The notes under the pieces were generated by a model. The model did no database searches. It was not told the DNA's origin and saw only the letters and a list, made by a program, of their open reading frames with translations. DNA of 64,000 nt from positions 27,435-91,434 of the forward strand of contig JACXVB010000011.1 of assembly GCA_014763615.1 (NCBI GenBank). The letters are read 5' to 3'. The stretch is from Sphingobacteriales bacterium (GTDB taxonomy: Bacteria > Bacteroidota > Bacteroidia > Sphingobacteriales > Sphingobacteriaceae). Positions 60,286 through 64,000 of the stretch are shown in pieces (the stretch's first letter is position 1; every line of letters starts with the position of its first letter). The translations under genes were made by a program, and so were the position numbers.

Positions 60286-62072
60286 TAAAGAGCCTCAAAT
60301 ACCTCAAGCAGCATCAGCTTGTTCTTAAATTTTTATACAATCATTTAAATAGAAACCAATTTCTCATTCTATCAGGTATTTTAGTTGGCTTAACAGCAGG
60401 CCTTGCTGCGGTTTTTCTAAAAATGGTGGTACACAAAATTCACCTTCTGATTGATCATCAATTAGAAGTTTTTAATTACCCCTATCTCAATTTATTCTTG
60501 CCTTTAATTGGTATTCTTTTGACCGTTTGGGTGGTTAAAGTTTTTTTACATGGGAGAGATGGCAAAGGGGTAGGCAACATTCTGTTAGATATTTCTCAAA
60601 GATCTGGAGTAGCACCTCGATCAAAAATGTATTCTCAGATGATTGCCAGTGCATTAACCGTAGGTTTTGGCGGTTCTGCTGGATTAGAAGGGCCCATTGC
60701 GGTAACGGGTGCAGCCATTGGGTCTAATTTCGCTCGTACTTATCGCTTAAGCTATCGTGAACGTATTTTACTTTTAGGTTGTGGTTCTGCTGCGGGTATT
60801 GCTGCCGTATTTAATGCTCCTATTACCGGGGTGATGTTTGCTATCGAAGTTATTTTGGTAGGCGTGGTATTTTCTGATTTCATTCCTTTAATCATTTCTG
60901 CCGTTTGTGGTGCTTTGCTATCTAAAATTATTTTAGATGATACCATCTTATTTGATTTTAAAGGTATGCAAAAGTTTAATCATCATAACGTACCTTATTA
61001 TCTTTTGCTAGGGATTATTTGTGGATTAATCTCTGTTTATTATGCTCGTACTACTCATAAAATAGAGCATTTCTTCCACCATCAACTTCAATGGAATAAT
61101 TATTCAAAAGCCGTTTTTGGGGGCGTAATACTTGCTATTTTATGTTTTTTATTTCCTCCTTTGTTTGGTGAAGGTTATAGTAGCGTAAAATCTTTAGCTA
61201 GCGGGTATCCGCAAGAGGTATTAAGAGGAAGCCTTTTTAATTTGCAAGGCTATGGTGATTGGGTGCTCATCATTTTTGTAGGATTAATCTGTTTCATGAA
61301 AGTTTTTGCCACCACCATTACCTTAGCTAGTGGAGGTAGTGGAGGTAATTTCGCTCCTGCTTTATTTACAGGTGCGTTTTTGGGTTTCTGCTTCTCCATG
61401 TTGGTGAACAAGCTTAATTTTATTCAATTGCCGGTGAATAACTTTACTTTGGTGGCCATGTGCGGTATTTTGAGTGGCGTGATGTATGCACCTTTAACAG
61501 GGATTTTCTTGATTGCCGAAATAACGGGGGGCTATGAATTAATGATTCCGTTGATGCTGGTTTCTACCTCTTCTTATGCCATTGCCAAAATATTTGAACC
61601 TTACTCAATGGATAAAAAGTATTTGGTAGAAGGCAAAAAGGTGTTTACCGAAGATTATGACCGTAATATTTTGAGCATGATTAAATTTCATGAGATTGTA
61701 GATACCGGATATGAGGTAATTTATACCGATAGCACTTTGCCAGAATTACTGAATGTGATTCGCCAATCCACCAAAAACATCATCGTTTGTAAAGATCGGC
61801 AGGAGAAATATCAAGGTTTCATTATCTTTGATAAAGTAAGAAAAGTGCTGCTCGACCCTGAATTACAACAGAAACTTACCGTGAAAGAACTTATCTCCAA
61901 AACTAAATATCAAGTGAATGTAGATGATGAAATCGATACCATTATCGCTAAGTTTGAAGAAGCCGACCTATGGTATATGCCTGCCTTTGAAAATGGAAAC
62001 TTCGTGGGTTTCATTTCTAAAACTAGGTTGTTATCTGCTTATCGTAATAAGTTAAAATTAACCATTAGCTAA
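60282..62072 (+). CDS. CLC-family chloride channel or antiporter with CBS domains
   Basis: A 596-residue membrane protein. The CLC selectivity motifs are present: GFGGSAGLEGPIAVTGAAIG (GSxGLEGP), GIAAVFNAPITGVMFAIE and TLASGGSGGNFAPALFTGA. Residues about 450-590 form two CBS domains. The GLEGP glutamate is the gating or transport glutamate. The start is a TTG at 60282 overlapping the MFS stop; no ATG lies in the first 45 residues. hemF follows, overlapping by one base. Confidence 0.92.
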   Translation: MIKSLKYLKQHQLVLKFLYNHLNRNQFLILSGILVGLTAGLAAVFLKMVVHKIHLLIDHQLEVFNYPYLNLFLPLIGILLTVWVVKVFLHGRDGKGVGNILLDISQRSGVAPRSKMYSQMIASALTVGFGGSAGLEGPIAVTGAAIGSNFARTYRLSYRERILLLGCGSAAGIAAVFNAPITGVMFAIEVILVGVVFSDFIPLIISAVCGALLSKIILDDTILFDFKGMQKFNHHNVPYYLLLGIICGLISVYYARTTHKIEHFFHHQLQWNNYSKAVFGGVILAILCFLFPPLFGEGYSSVKSLASGYPQEVLRGSLFNLQGYGDWVLIIFVGLICFMKVFATTITLASGGSGGNFAPALFTGAFLGFCFSMLVNKLNFIQLPVNNFTLVAMCGILSGVMYAPLTGIFLIAEITGGYELMIPLMLVSTSSYAIAKIFEPYSMDKKYLVEGKKVFTEDYDRNILSMIKFHEIVDTGYEVIYTDSTLPELLNVIRQSTKNIIVCKDRQEKYQGFIIFDKVRKVLLDPELQQKLTVKELISKTKYQVNVDDEIDTIIAKFEEADLWYMPAFENGNFVGFISKTRLLSAYRNKLKLTIS

Positions 62073-62977
62073 TGTTAAAGAAGGAAGATATTGCGGCAGC
62101 TTACCGAGAGATTCAGGAGGCTATTGTAGCTGGTTTAACTACTTTGGATGGCGGAGCCTTGTTTGAGGAAGAGCACTGGGAGCGTCCGGGTGGGGGAGGT
62201 GGCAGAAGTAAAGTGATACAGAATGGAAATTTAATAGAAAAAGGAGGTGTAAACTTTTCTGCGGTGTACGGTAAATTGCCAGAAGCGATAAAGAAATCCT
62301 TTAAAACAGAGCAAGAGGAGTTTTTTGCTACCGGGGTGTCTATCGTATTACATCCTCATCATCCTTGGGTGCCCATCATTCACATGAATATTCGTTATTT
62401 CGAGATGCAAACCGGCGATGAAAGTATGCAATGGTTTGGAGGTGGAATAGATGTAACGCCGCATTATGTGATTAAAGAGGATGCCATTTTTTTTCATCAA
62501 TACTTAAAAAAAGTTTGTGATCAGCATCATCCTGATTTTTATCCAAAGTTTAAAACTTGGGCAGACGATTATTTCTTTATCAAACATCGCGAGGAAACTA
62601 GAGGCATTGGGGGTATATTTTATGATCGTTTAACTCCGCAAAATACAGCACTCACTTGGCAACAAATCTTTGATTTCTCTAAAGCTGTTGGGAATTCTTT
62701 TTTACCGATTTATACTTATTTAGCCCACCAAAACAGAAATAAATCTTTCACTGCCGAAGAAAAGCAATGGCAATTGCAACGCAGAAGTCGTTATGCAGAA
62801 TTCAATTTGGTATATGATTCTGGTACTAAATTCGGTTTAGAAACCGATGGTAGAATAGAATCTATCTTAATGAGTATGCCGCCTATGGCTTCGTGGGTGT
62901 ATGATTATCAAGCCGAATCTGGGTCTAAAGAGGCAGAGACCTTAGCCTTACTGAAAAAGGGGATAGATTGGGTTTAA
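62072..62977 (+). CDS. hemF: Oxygen-dependent coproporphyrinogen III oxidase
   Basis: A 301-residue enzyme of heme synthesis that decarboxylates two propionates of coproporphyrinogen III using O2. Characteristic segments: WERPGGGGGRSKVIQNGNLI, EKGGVNFSAVYG, SIVLHPHHPWVPIIHMNIRY, WFGGGIDVTPHY, REETRGIGGIFYDRL and KFGLETDGRIESILMSMPP. The start overlaps the CLC stop by one base (TAATG), giving an MFS-CLC-hemF run of coupled genes. Confidence 0.97.
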   Translation: MLKKEDIAAAYREIQEAIVAGLTTLDGGALFEEEHWERPGGGGGRSKVIQNGNLIEKGGVNFSAVYGKLPEAIKKSFKTEQEEFFATGVSIVLHPHHPWVPIIHMNIRYFEMQTGDESMQWFGGGIDVTPHYVIKEDAIFFHQYLKKVCDQHHPDFYPKFKTWADDYFFIKHREETRGIGGIFYDRLTPQNTALTWQQIFDFSKAVGNSFLPIYTYLAHQNRNKSFTAEEKQWQLQRRSRYAEFNLVYDSGTKFGLETDGRIESILMSMPPMASWVYDYQAESGSKEAETLALLKKGIDWV

Positions 62978-62991
62978 GCCCCTCATCCCAG

Positions 62992-63012
62992 CCTTCTCCC
63001 ACTGGGAGAAGG
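62992..63012. repeat. REP-like perfect palindrome after hemF
   Basis: CCTTCTCCCA (62992-63001), one central base, TGGGAGAAGG (63003-63012). It is preceded by CCCCTCATCCCAG, as in dispersed REP elements. It lies 15 bp after the hemF stop and may also attenuate read-through. Confidence 0.6.
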
Positions 63013-63211
63013 ATAAGTCTATGCTCTTACTTTGTCAGGCTGATCGCCAGCCTTTCCGGCAGGCAGGGAGTCGAAGCCTTTGTCATCCTGATGCAAATCA
63101 GGACCTCTTGAAGGACTACCTTTCCACCCACCGTCACCCTGAGCGGAGTCGAAGGGTCTCACTATATAAGTATGCTGTAAGATAAGTATTGTTTTTCTAT
63201 AATATTTTCTG

Positions 63212-63273
63212 GTTCATTTTGAATTGGTGTCGCCTTCCGCCACTGGCGGACCGGCGGGAGGGCTCGATACTTT
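63212..63273 (+). repeat. Direct repeat copy 1
   Basis: GTTCATTTT ... CGCCTTCCGCCACTGGCGG ... GGCTCGATACTTT, repeated at 63884-63945 with a few differences. The core CCGCCACTGGCGG is itself a palindrome. Confidence 0.6.
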
Positions 63274-63883
63274 TATCGCTTCTTATTATTTATTTTTATT
63301 GGAGCTCAAGAATGCTATCGCATTTTGACCGCAAAAGTATCCAAAACTCTCCGCTGCGACATTTTTTATGAAAGGCATCGGTTAGCTTAGTTTACCGTTG
63401 CCAAAAATCCCAAGGCGGAATTTGAGTGCTCGTTCTGCTTATGCTGAGGCTAAATCGCTTTCACAAATAAAAACTAGATACGGCCTCACAGATTTTAGCA
63501 GCAGAAAGCATTGGAAGCCCTGCAAAAACTTTCACTAACAAGTGAACCAGAAAAAGTTAAAGCCCTAAGGTGGAAATGAGCGTTGGAGGCCTCAACTTTT
63601 TTGAAATCAGGCTTACGATAGCTTTATGCAATAAAAGATGTACAGCCTTGATTTTTTGGTTACTTTTTTATCAAGAAAAAAGTAACTAGGCTTGGCCCGC
63701 CATAGGACCGGAAAGCTAAGAGCGCAATTGCGAAAAACTATTTTTTACTACATATTAATATAACCGACTGTTTTAGCTTCTCTCTGCTTTAGGAAAGAAC
63801 AAGGGTATAGTAAAATCTTTCACATTTGTCATTCTAATGAAAATCAGTACCTCAGTTATTTCATTTCTAAAACAAATGTCCAG

Positions 63884-63945
63884 TTCATTTTAAAATGGTG
63901 CCGCCTTCCGCCACTGGCGGACCGGCGGGAGCGCTCGATACTTTC
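63884..63945 (+). repeat. Direct repeat copy 2
   Basis: Second copy of the sequence at 63212-63273. It runs directly into TACTTTCTCCTTGATGAGAA, whose reverse complement resembles 63646-63686, so several repeat units are nested here. Confidence 0.6.
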
Positions 63946-64000
63946 TCCTTGATGAGAAAGTAACCAAAGAATCAAGGTAAAACGAACCTTCATCCCACAT

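Larger units (their letters stand above)
62978..64000. other. Repeat-rich intergenic region at the right edge
   Basis: About 1 kb without a supported gene. It holds a REP-like palindrome (62992-63012), GTCACCCTGAGCGGAGTCGA-type dispersed repeat sequence (about 63133-63160), a 62-bp direct repeat (63212-63273 and 63884-63945) and an inverted pair (about 63646-63686 and 63940-63978). Short open frames have improbable composition. Confidence 0.6.

Noticed and set aside
63189..63371. 60-residue open frame after hemF
   Set aside because: It crosses the dispersed direct repeat and has no protein-like pattern or start signal.
1..64000. CRISPR array, tRNA or rRNA genes
   Set aside because: No regularly spaced direct repeats of CRISPR type and no tRNA or rRNA sequence were recognised on either strand; short RNAs could have been missed by eye.

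Overview
The window is chromosomal DNA of a Bacteroidota bacterium, most likely Sphingobacteriaceae (Pedobacter-like). The grounds are low GC outside the insert, TAnnTTTG-type promoter boxes, several TTG starts, short secreted proteins and lipoproteins, and housekeeping proteins (MnmE, PhoH, PurC, LptD-like, CinA, HemF, DUF1015) with Bacteroidota-style termini. All family assignments were made by reading motifs; no database search was run.

Layout. 1-3699 is a minus-strand cluster of small secreted, membrane or lipoprotein genes of unknown function. 3700-4423 is intergenic and carries a decayed transposase tail. mnmE follows (4424-5791). An integrated element of about 27 kb occupies 5774-32726. 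It is bounded by an 18-bp direct repeat (17/18 identical) that is the last six codons of mnmE, the same gene position used by the unrelated Salmonella island SGI1. Host sequence resumes at 32727: a PAS histidine kinase with its response regulator, DUF1015, an MBL/beta-CASP nuclease, an ABC exporter, a SAM hydrolase, phoH, purC, a STAS protein, rnz, an MCE protein, an amidase, an LptD-like protein, cinA, an E2 acyltransferase, PAP2, MATE, several small enzymes, an iron alcohol dehydrogenase, an MFS transporter, a CLC channel and hemF. The last kilobase is repeat-rich intergenic DNA.

The element, left to right: a zinc-finger/HTH protein (probable excision factor), a tyrosine recombinase and an unknown protein, coupled by ATGA overlaps; two small HTH proteins; a BT4734/VirE-type primase and a PriCT-2/DUF3987 helicase-like protein; an AbiEi/AbiEii type IV toxin-antitoxin pair; a type III restriction-modification pair (mod, res) split by a GxxExxY cassette; and a tight three-gene unit of (i) a long prokaryotic Argonaute that looks catalytically dead, (ii) a 1910-residue protein with a sacsin/Hsp90-type GHKL ATPase domain, and (iii) an SF1 UPF1/DNA2-like helicase. 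After these come about 1.5 kb with large imperfect palindromes, a small ORF, a DUF6943-like protein, an unknown Bacteroidota protein and a secreted-nuclease-like protein. No relaxase, conjugation or phage structural gene is recognisable, so the element is either mobilised in trans or satellite-like.

The best candidate for an undescribed system is the Argonaute / sacsin-like ATPase / SF1 helicase operon (19512-29117). A nuclease-dead Argonaute would supply guided recognition, with the giant ATPase and helicase as processing or effector parts. It sits in a defence island beside two established anti-phage modules.
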